Source: Paraburkholderia sp. PREW-6R
GTDB lineage: Bacteria > Pseudomonadota > Gammaproteobacteria > Burkholderiales > Burkholderiaceae
NCBI RefSeq assembly: GCF_039621805.1
Contig: NZ_CP155075.1
Coordinates: 62,001 to 126,000, forward strand
Direction of reading: 5' to 3'
Length of the DNA: 64,000 bases
The notes under the pieces were generated by a model. That model was given only the letters and a program-made list of their open reading frames with translations, was not told where the DNA came from and searched no databases. Shown here piece after piece: positions 55,347-63,888 of this stretch; position 1 is the stretch's first letter, and every line of letters begins with the position of its first letter. Made by a program: the position numbers and the translations under genes.

Positions 55347-56737
55347 CGCCGGACTCCGGCCGCGCGAGCGAGAATGTCCGCGGCCTGTTGCGACGCACGC
55401 TCGCTGATCCGTGCGCGGATGCCGTCGAAATGCGAGCCGCGCGTCGCATCGACACCCATGCGCGACGTGGTGCCCAATGCCGACGACGAAGGATCGAGCG
55501 GACTGCCCGGCAAGCCGTTGACGATAAATACGTCTTCATGCGGCTGAGTATGCGTGGCGATCGCCCACAAGACCTGTGAGTCGTTGGTGATGTCTGTGTC
55601 GCTGTCCACCGCCACGACGTTCTTCAGATACGGGTCCCAGCCCAGCAGCGCAAGCATGATCTGGCGCGCTTCGCCGTCGCGCGTCTGGTTCAGCGCCACG
55701 TAGCAGTGAAAATGCGTGCCGGAGTTGGGGTAGTGCAAGGCGGTGACCGAGGGGAAGCGCGCTTTGAGCTTCTCGCTCATCTCCGCTTCGCGAGGCAGGC
55801 GGGCTAGCGTCAGATGTTCGGCGTACGGGCCGCCGACCACGTCGACGAGCCATGCATCGTGCCGGGCCATCATCGTGTCGACGCGCAGCACGTTGTTCGT
55901 CGAACGATCCGACGAATAGCCGGTGAACTCGCCGAACGGGCCTTCTTCGGCATGCGCGGAAGGATCGATCGTGCCTTCCAGCACGAACTCCGCGGAAGCG
56001 GGCACGCCGATGCCGTAGCGCGGCGTGCGCACCAGTTCCAGCGGTGCACCGAAGAGACCCCCTGCAATGGTGCGCTCATCCGTGCCGAACGGTACGCGTG
56101 CGGCTGCGGCCAGCATGAAGAGCGGATGCGCGCCGATCACCATGGCGACTTTCAACGTGTCGCCACGCGCTTGCGCGGTTTGCAGCATGCGCCACAGGTG
56201 ACCACGCGAATGCAGGCTGGTGGCTAACGCATTCCTCGCGTGCCGCATCGAGCGGTGATAGCTGAGGTTCGCCACGCCGGTGACCGGATCTTCGGCGACG
56301 ATCACCGCATTGGTGACATACGGGCCGCGATCGGTGTCGAAGTGGCGGATCATCGGCAGTTGCACGAGATCGACGGCGTCGCCTTCGATCACACGATCGA
56401 GCACGGGGCCGGTCGCCACGAACACGGGCGCGATGGGTGCATTGGCGCGCTGTTGATAGGCGTCGAAGAGGCCCGACGCATCGACATCGAACAGGCGTCC
56501 GATGCGATTGCGCGAAGCGAAGAAGTTGGTCACGACAGGCGTCGCAATGCCGTCGACCTTCTCGCAGATCAGCATCGGATGCTGACCGCGGGCAGTGAGT
56601 TCCGCGACGACCGCTGTGACGTCCTGATCCGCCGACAGGGGCTCGGTCAACGTCAATACATCGTCGGGATAGTGTTCCCGGTACGCTTGCGCGAAGCGGT
56701 GAAAATCCTGTGTAGCGCGGAGGAGATTATCCGCCAT
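55343..56737 (-). CDS. UbiD-like prFMN-dependent decarboxylase
   Basis: 464 aa. Family marks: NLSYHRSMRHARNALATSLH (about 165-184), VAMVIGAHPLFMLAAA (about 197-212), EGTIDPSAHAEEGPFGEFTGYSSDR (about 265-290, with the catalytic Glu pair) and HFHCYVALN near 350. UbiD enzymes use prenyl-FMN to decarboxylate (or carboxylate) unsaturated, aromatic or heteroaromatic acids reversibly. ATG 56737 has GGAG seven bases upstream. Its dedicated UbiX follows with a four-base overlap. Upstream, 115 bp away, are the two ACMSD-type amidohydrolases. Confidence 0.94.
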   Translation of the reverse strand: MADNLLRATQDFHRFAQAYREHYPDDVLTLTEPLSADQDVTAVVAELTARGQHPMLICEKVDGIATPVVTNFFASRNRIGRLFDVDASGLFDAYQQRANAPIAPVFVATGPVLDRVIEGDAVDLVQLPMIRHFDTDRGPYVTNAVIVAEDPVTGVANLSYHRSMRHARNALATSLHSRGHLWRMLQTAQARGDTLKVAMVIGAHPLFMLAAAARVPFGTDERTIAGGLFGAPLELVRTPRYGIGVPASAEFVLEGTIDPSAHAEEGPFGEFTGYSSDRSTNNVLRVDTMMARHDAWLVDVVGGPYAEHLTLARLPREAEMSEKLKARFPSVTALHYPNSGTHFHCYVALNQTRDGEARQIMLALLGWDPYLKNVVAVDSDTDITNDSQVLWAIATHTQPHEDVFIVNGLPGSPLDPSSSALGTTSRMGVDATRGSHFDGIRARISERASQQAADILARAAGVRR

Positions 56738-56852
56738 GGTGAACTCCGTCGAAAGCGATAACAAAGCGGGCCGCTGTGCAGGTGGAACTCGTCGAACGAA
56801 ACGGGCAGGCGCGGCGCCGACCGCGCCTGCTTTCAAACCGTGGCAGTCTGCG

Positions 56853-57779
56853 TCAGGCCGGTTGCGTCACATCATTGACGTACGTCGCCTTCAAACGCTT
56901 CTCCGCTTCGGCAAGGTCCTTCGGCGGTCGGGTCGGTTCGATGCCGACCAGACGGGCGATGTTGTTGCCCATGTAGTCTTCGAGTCCGTCCTCATCGAGA
57001 TCCATGCCTTGCGGCGCGGGACCACACAGCATTTCGAGTTCGCGCAGCCACATGCCCGGCTCGTTCGGCGGCGAATCCGTGCCGAACACGATCTTGTTGC
57101 GCGGCAGTTCGCGAGCGAATTCGACGATGCGCGACTGGTAGCACCAGCCCGATTCGCAGTACACGTTCGGCGTGTCCATTGCCATCCAGAAGGCTTCGAA
57201 CGAGTAATTGCCGCCCGTTTGAATGCCGAAGTGACCGATGATGAAATTCACCATCGGGAATTCGCGGATGATCGGATAGAACTGCGTCGGAATGGTGTAG
57301 GGTCCGTCGCCCGTATGAATCAGCACGACCACGCCGAGTTCGGCGCACTTCTTCATCGCGGGCCGCAACCAGTCGAGCGCGCGATCCGGCCGGTAGCCAT
57401 GCATGTTCGCGTGCAGCTTGAGCATCTTGAAGCCGTATTCCTTCACGTGGAATTCGAGTTCGGCTGCGCCGTTCTCCGGGCCCCAACGCGGGTTGTACGT
57501 GAAGTTGCCGATAAAGCGATCGGGGTACTTCTGCGTAAGTTCGGCGATATACGACATGTAATCGCGAATGCCTTCCCGGCCGCGGCGATTCCCGTCGCGA
57601 TAGCCGGTGTTGCCGGGCGGCGGCTGAATGAAGCCCATGTCGATACGGCGCGGTTTTCCGTTGATGATGTATGGACCGTCCATCATCTTCAGCAGGCGTT
57701 CGCCGGTGAACGGCTCGCCGGTATGACGCCACGCTTCGTCGACGAGATTCGTGGGGTGCAGATGGGTATCGATGATCAT
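56853..57779 (-). CDS. ACMSD-type amidohydrolase, second tandem copy
   Basis: 308 aa. Metal-binding marks of the amidohydrolase-2 family: DTHLHP (4-9, His-x-His), KLHANMHGY (about 122-130), IIGHFG (about 177-182) and the terminal FGTDSPPNEPG (about 235-245, with catalytic Asp). Members with this shape are zinc- or manganese-dependent non-oxidative decarboxylases (ACMSD, gamma-resorcylate, isoorotate, 3,6-dihydroxypicolinate) or lactone hydrolases. It is a near duplicate of the preceding gene; its ATG shares one base with that gene's TGA (57779), so the two are coupled. Confidence 0.92.
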   Translation of the reverse strand: MIIDTHLHPTNLVDEAWRHTGEPFTGERLLKMMDGPYIINGKPRRIDMGFIQPPPGNTGYRDGNRRGREGIRDYMSYIAELTQKYPDRFIGNFTYNPRWGPENGAAELEFHVKEYGFKMLKLHANMHGYRPDRALDWLRPAMKKCAELGVVVLIHTGDGPYTIPTQFYPIIREFPMVNFIIGHFGIQTGGNYSFEAFWMAMDTPNVYCESGWCYQSRIVEFARELPRNKIVFGTDSPPNEPGMWLRELEMLCGPAPQGMDLDEDGLEDYMGNNIARLVGIEPTRPPKDLAEAEKRLKATYVNDVTQPA

Positions 57780-58735
57780 CAGCGGGCTCCTGCGTAGTCC
57801 GCCTCGCGCGCGTGTTTCAGCGCGGCGCCGGCGTGGTGTTTCAGATAGGCTTGCGCTTCTTCGACGCTTTTTGGTCGAGCGGTCGGCTCGATGCCGATCA
57901 TGCGGGCAAGGTTGTTGCCGAGGTAATCCTCAAGCGTGTCTTCGTCGAGATTCAGGCCTTGCGGCGGTTCGTGACACAACACTTCCAGCAGACGCAGCCA
58001 CATGCCCGGCTCGTTTGGCGGCGTGTCGGAGCCGTAAAGAATCTTGTGGGTGGGCAGCACCTTCGCGAATTCGACGATGCGCGATTGCAGGCACCAGCTC
58101 GATTCGCAGTACACATTGGGCGTGTCCAGTGCCATCTGGTACGGCTCGAAGCAATACACGCCACCCGTCTGCACACCAAAGTGCGCCATGATGAAGTTTA
58201 CCGACGGAAATTCGCGGATCAGCGGATACCATTCGCTCGGAATGCTGTACGGGCCGTCGCCGGTGTGCAGCTTCACGAGCAGACCGAGGTCCGCGCATTT
58301 ACGCAGCGCAGGGCGCAGCCAGTCGAGCGCGCGGTCGGGACGGTACGCATGCATGTTCGCTTGCAGTTGCACCATCTTGAAGCCGTGCTCCGTTGCATAG
58401 AACTCGATCGCATCCGCGCCGTTCTCCGGACCGCAACGCGGGTTGTAGACGAAGCAACCGAGCAGACGGTCCGGGTACTTCTGCACGCTTTCTACGGTGT
58501 ACGCCATGTAGTCGTCGATCGACTCGCGGCCCGAACGGTTGCCATCGGTCCACGTATAGATGGTGTTGCCTTGCGGAGGCTGAATGAACGCCTTGTCGAT
58601 CCGACGAGGCTTGCCGTTGATGACGTAGGGGCCGTCCATCACCTCGATCAGACGCTCGGCGGAAAATGGCTCGCCGTCGTGGCGCCATGCGAGGTCGACC
58701 AGGTTGGTCGGATAACAGCTGGTGTCGATGATCAT
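57779..58735 (-). CDS. ACMSD-type amidohydrolase, first tandem copy
   Basis: 318 aa. Same motifs as its twin, with a variation at the first metal site: DTSCYPTN (4-11) instead of DTHLHPTN, so both His of the usual His-x-His are gone (Ser-Cys-Tyr). The later sites are kept: QANMHAY, IMAHFGVQTGG, and YGSDTPPNEPG near the end. So this copy may bind metal differently or be a partner subunit. AAGGAG precedes the ATG at 58735; an upstream open frame is not protein-like. First gene of the nine-gene run, divergent from a LysR gene. Confidence 0.9.
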   Translation of the reverse strand: MIIDTSCYPTNLVDLAWRHDGEPFSAERLIEVMDGPYVINGKPRRIDKAFIQPPQGNTIYTWTDGNRSGRESIDDYMAYTVESVQKYPDRLLGCFVYNPRCGPENGADAIEFYATEHGFKMVQLQANMHAYRPDRALDWLRPALRKCADLGLLVKLHTGDGPYSIPSEWYPLIREFPSVNFIMAHFGVQTGGVYCFEPYQMALDTPNVYCESSWCLQSRIVEFAKVLPTHKILYGSDTPPNEPGMWLRLLEVLCHEPPQGLNLDEDTLEDYLGNNLARMIGIEPTARPKSVEEAQAYLKHHAGAALKHAREADYAGAR

Positions 58736-58937
58736 GTACTCGATCTCCTTGAGAGGAACTGGTGTATCCAGTTGCCGGATCGCGGGCAGGCGCATCGATG
58801 GAACGGAGCCCGTTGGGCTTGCCCATGCGGCCCTTTGCAAGACGCAGTGTTTGCGCGCCTTCCCCTCGCCGGCATCGAGTGTCACACTGATGTGCACTGC
58901 TGCTTGCGATGCAGTCTCACAAGATAAAAGCGCTCTG

Positions 58938-58965
58938 TACAATATTTTTTAATCACGATCTTGAT
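58938..58965 (+). promoter_or_regulatory. LysR promoter and operator-like palindrome
   Basis: TACAAT (58938-58943) is a good -10 for the LysR gene. The near-perfect 14-bp palindrome ATCACGATCTTGAT (58952-58965, 12 of 14 bases symmetric) lies over the expected transcription start, 11 bases before the ATG at 58977, and suits autoregulation and control of the divergent operon. Confidence 0.45.
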
Positions 58966-58976
58966 ACGTTTGCGAT

Positions 58977-59864
58977 ATGGACATCCGCTTGTTGCGCTAC
59001 TTTGCGGTGCTTGCCGACGAACTGCATTTTGGCCGGGCAGCCGCGCGGCTACACATTTCCCAGCCTCCGCTGAGTCAGCAGATTCGCATCCTCGAAGAGG
59101 AGATGGGCACTGCGTTGTTCATGCGCTCGCAGCATCGTGTCGAACTCACTGATGCAGGGAAAACACTTAAAGAACAGGTGCCGTTGATCTTTGCGCAGTT
59201 CGAACGTGCGATCGATCTGACTCGCTGTGCGGGGCGGGGCGAAGTGGGAAGTCTCGAGATCGGCATCATCAGTTCGGCAATGGTCGAGCCGATACCGCGC
59301 GCACTGCGGGTATTCGCGCACAAGCATCCACAGGTGCGCTGGACGCTGCATGAGATGACGCCCGCCGCGCAGATCCTCGCGTTAAAGGAGCGGCGACTGG
59401 ATGTGTGTTTCTTTCGCGTGTCGCACGACGATCCGGAGATTCGCAGCGAAGTCGTCATGCGTGAGTCGGCCGTGGTCGCGTTGCCCTTGGGGCATGCGTT
59501 GGCGTCGCGTGAAGAGATTGCGCTGCGTGAGTTGGCGACCGAACGCTTCGTGTCGTTTGGTCTGCGGCAATCGCAACTCGCACGCTTTTTACAGGACTGT
59601 TGCGTCGAAGCAGGGTTTACGCCGGTGATCGAACAGGAAGTGGTCGAAGTGCATACGTTGTTGTGCCTCGTGCGCGAGGGGCTGGGCGTGGCGTTGCTGC
59701 CTTCTTCCGCGCGGCAGTTGTCGACGGGCGGCGTCGCATTCGTGCCGGCGGCCGCGCCGTGTCCCGAAGTGTCGTTGCATGCGCGCTATCGGGCAGAAGA
59801 CCCTTCCCCGGTACTTTCACTGTTCCTCGATACCGTGCGTGACGTGGCTGCCAGTACAAACTAA
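58977..59864 (+). CDS. LysR-family regulator of the nine-gene operon
   Basis: 295 aa. MDIRLLRYFAVLADELHFGRAAARLHISQPPLSQQI is the canonical LysR start of the catechol/benzoate (CbnR/BenM-like) class, followed by the effector domain (about 92-290) with GSLEIGIISSAM and LVREGLGVALLP marks. This class generally binds aromatic acids. It is divergent from the operon starting at 58735, over 241 bp, so it most likely controls that operon. Its stop overlaps the stop of the next, convergent LysR gene by four bases. Confidence 0.94.
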   Translation: MDIRLLRYFAVLADELHFGRAAARLHISQPPLSQQIRILEEEMGTALFMRSQHRVELTDAGKTLKEQVPLIFAQFERAIDLTRCAGRGEVGSLEIGIISSAMVEPIPRALRVFAHKHPQVRWTLHEMTPAAQILALKERRLDVCFFRVSHDDPEIRSEVVMRESAVVALPLGHALASREEIALRELATERFVSFGLRQSQLARFLQDCCVEAGFTPVIEQEVVEVHTLLCLVREGLGVALLPSSARQLSTGGVAFVPAAAPCPEVSLHARYRAEDPSPVLSLFLDTVRDVAASTN

Positions 59865-60757
59865 TGCGGGTTGCGGGTTTGAGCGACCAGGTCGCGGATC
59901 ACGTCGATGAGCGGTGCGACGCGTGCCGCCTTCTCACGCGGCCATACCGCGTAGAGGTTGTAGTGCGTCGGGATTTCCACATCGGTGAGTTCGATCAGGG
60001 TGCCGTTGCGCTGCGCGTCGGCGGCGAGCAGGCCGCGCGCCAGACCCGCGCCTACGCTCGCGCTCGCGGCGGCGATCAGGGCCGCGGCATTGTCGAAGAC
60101 GGCTACCGCGTTGGGCTCGACGGCGGGCAAGCCTGCGGCGGCTAGCCACGGAATCCAGGAGCGCTTCGTATAGCCCAGCAGCGGCAGGTCCAGTAATTGG
60201 TGAGGCGAAAGCGGCGCGCCAAGCCCCCGTGCCTGCAATAGCGAAGGCGAGCCCACCGCCGTCAGGCGGTCGCCGCAGATCAACACGTTTTCGAATCCAT
60301 CCCATTCTCCGTACCCGTAGCGCAGCGCAATGTCCACGCGCTCGAATGCGCCGCGCTCGTGGCGCGGCGTGGACAGCACGGTAAGCGAGGTGCTGCCCAG
60401 CGCACCGAGCAAGGCGGGCAAGCGTGCCACCAGCCAGCTCTGCGCGAGTTCGGGGTCGACGTCGAGCGTGATGGACCGCTCGACCGTGCGCTCTTTCACC
60501 GACGATAACGCACGGTCGATCTGCTCGAAGCCATCGGCCAGCTGGTTGGCAAACAGCACGCCCGCATCCGTCGGCACGACGCGGCCGCCTTCGCGCACAA
60601 AGAGGGGTTGGCCGACAAACTCTTCCAGCGTGCGGATCTGCTGACTGATCGCGCTGTGCGTGAGCGAGAGGTGGCGCGCCGCGCTGGAGAAACTGCCGAC
60701 GCGCGCCGCCTGCAGAAAGGCCTGCATCGACTGGATGGACGGATAGCGCTTCAACAT
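59861..60757 (-). CDS. LysR-family regulator, GcvA-like
   Basis: 298 aa. The HTH is FSSAARHLSLTHSAISQQI (about 23-41), and the segment LFVREGGRVVPTDAGVLFANQLADGF is that of the GcvA/AmpR-like class. Effector domain about 93-295, with RHERGAFERVDIALRYGYGEW as its class mark. It is divergent from the 2Fe-2S/molybdopterin oxidoreductase genes (60920), which it likely regulates, and convergent on the other LysR gene with a four-base stop overlap. Confidence 0.94.
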   Translation of the reverse strand: MLKRYPSIQSMQAFLQAARVGSFSSAARHLSLTHSAISQQIRTLEEFVGQPLFVREGGRVVPTDAGVLFANQLADGFEQIDRALSSVKERTVERSITLDVDPELAQSWLVARLPALLGALGSTSLTVLSTPRHERGAFERVDIALRYGYGEWDGFENVLICGDRLTAVGSPSLLQARGLGAPLSPHQLLDLPLLGYTKRSWIPWLAAAGLPAVEPNAVAVFDNAAALIAAASASVGAGLARGLLAADAQRNGTLIELTDVEIPTHYNLYAVWPREKAARVAPLIDVIRDLVAQTRNPH

Positions 60758-60919
60758 GGGTGCTTCGACATGGGGTGTTAGCGAAACTTACGGGTGATGG
60801 AAGAAATCGTCGCTGGCGTTGCGGGCGGCGGCTTTCAATAATGGCCGCACGCTCGCGGCCCTTTTGTGCATCTTTGCTTGCACACGCCGCGCTGCACAAC
60901 AATTATCAGGAGACAGCGC

Positions 60920-61447
60920 ATGATCGAGATCGTGGTCAACGACACGCGGCACTCGCTCGACAATGTACCGGAAGACATGCCCCTATTGTGGGTGTTGCGC
61001 GACCGGCTCAAATTGACCGGCACGAAATTCGGCTGCGGCGGCGGCTTCTGCGGTGCGTGCACCGTGCATCTGGAAGGCGAAGCGGTACGCTCCTGTCTGC
61101 TGCCGGCGCTCGCCGTGGCGGGCAAACGCATTACCACGATTGAAGGCCTGTCCAAGGACGGGCGGCATCCGCTGCAGCTCGCGTGGGTCGCTGAGGACGT
61201 GCCGCAATGCGGCTACTGTCAATCGGGCCAGTTGATGCAGGCGGCTGCGTTTCTCAACGGCAAGCCGGCCGTCAACGACGAGACCATCTCGACCGCGATG
61301 GCGGGCAACATCTGTCGCTGCGGCACCTACTCGCGAATTCGCAAGGCGATCAAACGGGCGGCGTCGGGCGATCCGACGCTAGCGGCCGTCGATATGCGTG
61401 TCTGCGCTTCCGCCTGCCCGTTTCATGCTGCCAGCGAGGAGGCTTGA
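60920..61447 (+). CDS. 2Fe-2S small subunit of a molybdenum hydroxylase (IorA-like)
   Basis: 175 aa. Plant-type [2Fe-2S] cluster: Cys39, Cys44, Cys47 and Cys59. Second cluster in the helical domain: Cys97, Cys100, Cys132 and Cys134. Both are needed to pass electrons from the molybdenum site. The domain is extended by a 30-residue tail with two extra Cys (CASACPFH), not part of the usual chain. The ATG at 60920 has AGGAG about 8 bases upstream. The partner gene starts at once after the stop. Xanthine-dehydrogenase superfamily, isoquinoline/aldehyde/nicotinate hydroxylase style. Confidence 0.93.
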   Translation: MIEIVVNDTRHSLDNVPEDMPLLWVLRDRLKLTGTKFGCGGGFCGACTVHLEGEAVRSCLLPALAVAGKRITTIEGLSKDGRHPLQLAWVAEDVPQCGYCQSGQLMQAAAFLNGKPAVNDETISTAMAGNICRCGTYSRIRKAIKRAASGDPTLAAVDMRVCASACPFHAASEEA

Positions 61448-63766
61448 ATGCGCTACGACAAGGAAGCACGGATCAGCGCTCGCGGTGCGGCGCGCCGTGA
61501 ATTCATCAGGAAAAGTTCGGCACTGTTGGCCGCCGGTCTCGCGATCGGCTTTCAGTTGCCGGAAGCGCTCGCCAGAAGCGGGAATCAAGGCGGCGATCCC
61601 GAACCCGCGCCCGGCGAGTTTGAACCGAACGCCTGGGTGCGGGTGTTGCCGGACGATACGATCAAACTGGTCGTCCATAAACACGATTCCGGAACCGGCA
61701 CACGCACCGCGCTTGCGGCTGTCGTCGCGGAAGAACTGGACGTCGATCCGTTTCGCGTCGATGTGATCACGCCGGAGAATCCGTTCTACGGCGATTACAT
61801 TCATCCGCTGTGGAAGGTGTTTTCGACAGGTGGTAGTACGAGCGTGTCTTTGGAATACGACCGCTTGCGGCGCGCGGGTGCGACGGCGCGCACGATGTTG
61901 ATCGCGGCGGCCGCGGAACAATGGAACGTTGCAGCGGCGTCATGCCGGACCGAAGATGGTTTCGTGATCGAGAAGGCGAGTGGTCGGCGTGCGAGCTATG
62001 GTTCGCTTGCGCAGGTCGCCGCGCACATGTCCGCGCCTGAAACTGTGGCGTTGAAGGAGCCTTCGCAGTTCAAATACATCGGCAAACTGCAGAAGAAGCG
62101 GGGCGCAGCGGAGAAGGCGAGGGGTGCGTTTGTCTACAGCATCGACGTGTCGTTGCCGGGAATGCAGGTGGCGGTCATTACACGCGCTCCTGTCGTCAAT
62201 GCACGTGTGCGCAGTGTGGATGCCAAAGCCGCGCTGGCGGTGCCGGGTGTGCGCCAGGTTTTACAGATTCCTGGGCGTCCTGACATTCTCGGCGGCAATC
62301 AGGCGGGGGTGGCGGTGCTAGCCGATGACTACTGGTCGGCGCACAAGGGGCAGGCCGCGCTGCATGTGGAATGGGAAGATAGTCCGTTCGAGACTTTCGA
62401 TAGCAACAGGCTCGCCGCGCAGCAGGCGGCGTGGCTCGACGATCCCGCAGCGCACGTCGTGCCCACCATTGAGCGTGGCGATGCAGTCACGGCATGGCCG
62501 CATGGCGCGCGCGTTATCGAGGCTTCTTATTCGATGCCCTATAAGGCATCGAATCCGCTCGAGCCCGTGAACGTCACTGCGTGGGCAACAAACGGCGGGA
62601 TCGAGTACTGGGGTGGACTGCAGGTGCCGTCGACCGTACTGGAAGCGGCTGAAGTCATTGGCGGCGTGCCGGCAAATCGTGTGGTCATGCACGAGTTTGT
62701 TTCAGGCGGCAGCTTTGGTTCGCGTGAGTCGAAGTACTGGTTATTTGAAGTGACGTGGCTCGCGTTAAACGTGGGGAAGCCGGTCAAGCTGATGAATAGC
62801 CGGGAAGATGAAATGCGCGCGCTCTTCTATCACTCGGCCAGTTATCACCGCGGCAAGGCGGTACTCGACACGCGCGGCAACCTGGCGACGTTGCAGTTAC
62901 GCGCGGTGATGCCCGCTTCGCCGGAACAGTGGGAGCCGGGATACTTCGATCGTCCGGATCGAATGGATTACAGTACGACCGAAGCGATCAGCAAGTATGA
63001 GTTCGCCTATGATGCGCCGCACGTGGACATCGGCTGGGTGCGCCATGAGACCGGCGTGCCGACGGGGTGGTATCGCGCGGTGAGCTACATCCCGAACGTA
63101 TTCGCTGTCGAGTCGTTCATGGATGAGGCGGCGCATGCGGGGCATCGCGACCCGGTCGATTTCAGGCTTGCGCATATGAAAGACCCGAGGCACCAGGCAG
63201 TGTTGCGGGAGGCCGCAAAGCGTGCAGGATGGGGAAGTGCGTTGCCGGCCGGGACTGCTTTAGGCGTCGCGACCAATCAGGCTTATGGCAGTTACGTTGC
63301 GGTGGTCGCGCGGGCCGCTCATCGAGGTGATGGCGTCGTGATCGAGAAGCTGACCTGTGTCGCGGATTGCGGTCTGGCTGTTTCGCCTGGCGGGGTCGAG
63401 GAGCAGCTATACGGAGGGTTGATGTGGGGCCTCGGACATGCGACGGCGGATCGGATCGATATCCGGCATGGACAGGTCGAGCAGAAGAACTTCGAGACGT
63501 ACCGGGTGATGCGCATGACCGACATGCCGGAGGTCGATATTGTGATCGTGCAAGGGGATACGTCGAAGCCGGGTGGCGTTGGGGAGTTGTCGAGTCCATC
63601 GGTTGCGCCGGCGGTGGCGAATGCGGTGTTCCGGCTCACCGGGAAACGGCTGCGGGACACACCGTTTGATCTGGCGAGGATGCGCGCAAAAGCGGTCAAC
63701 GCGGTGAATCATGACGATGCTGAAACGTCTGCGAACCTGGATGCGCCTGATGGACCGGATATTTGA
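61448..63766 (+). CDS. Molybdopterin large subunit of an IorB-like oxidoreductase
   Basis: 772 aa. A twin-arginine signal (RREFIRKSSALLAAGLAIGF, about 16-36) suggests export with its small subunit. Xanthine-oxidase-superfamily domain marks: GSTSVSLEYDRLRRAGA near 125, FVSGGSFGSRESKYW near 415-430, and GVGELSSPSVAPAVANAV near 712, which carries the catalytic Glu. It is the length of IorB-type subunits, without a fused FAD or cytochrome domain. GGAGG is six bases before the ATG at 61448. The hydroxylation target is unknown; aldehydes or N-heterocycles fit the family. Confidence 0.93.
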   Translation: MRYDKEARISARGAARREFIRKSSALLAAGLAIGFQLPEALARSGNQGGDPEPAPGEFEPNAWVRVLPDDTIKLVVHKHDSGTGTRTALAAVVAEELDVDPFRVDVITPENPFYGDYIHPLWKVFSTGGSTSVSLEYDRLRRAGATARTMLIAAAAEQWNVAAASCRTEDGFVIEKASGRRASYGSLAQVAAHMSAPETVALKEPSQFKYIGKLQKKRGAAEKARGAFVYSIDVSLPGMQVAVITRAPVVNARVRSVDAKAALAVPGVRQVLQIPGRPDILGGNQAGVAVLADDYWSAHKGQAALHVEWEDSPFETFDSNRLAAQQAAWLDDPAAHVVPTIERGDAVTAWPHGARVIEASYSMPYKASNPLEPVNVTAWATNGGIEYWGGLQVPSTVLEAAEVIGGVPANRVVMHEFVSGGSFGSRESKYWLFEVTWLALNVGKPVKLMNSREDEMRALFYHSASYHRGKAVLDTRGNLATLQLRAVMPASPEQWEPGYFDRPDRMDYSTTEAISKYEFAYDAPHVDIGWVRHETGVPTGWYRAVSYIPNVFAVESFMDEAAHAGHRDPVDFRLAHMKDPRHQAVLREAAKRAGWGSALPAGTALGVATNQAYGSYVAVVARAAHRGDGVVIEKLTCVADCGLAVSPGGVEEQLYGGLMWGLGHATADRIDIRHGQVEQKNFETYRVMRMTDMPEVDIVIVQGDTSKPGGVGELSSPSVAPAVANAVFRLTGKRLRDTPFDLARMRAKAVNAVNHDDAETSANLDAPDGPDI

Positions 63767-63888
63767 TGACAAGAGCGCGACAGCTATTGCCCATGCCTGG
63801 GCGACCGGATGTCGCCGCTAAAGGTGAACTCATCGTCCTCGCAGCCGGTGCGCCCGCTGCGCTGGAAAAAGTGTTGCCGGCACGGTAA
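63766..63888 (+). CDS. Tiny ORF coupled to the molybdopterin subunit gene
   Basis: 40 aa. Its ATG (63766-63768) shares a base with the preceding TGA, so it could be translated by coupling. The sequence (MTRARQLLPMPGRPDV at the start, ending ALEKVLPAR) has no recognised family and may be a fragment of a former third subunit or chance. The remaining 112 bases of the window contain no supported gene. Confidence 0.3.
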   Translation: MTRARQLLPMPGRPDVAAKGELIVLAAGAPAALEKVLPAR

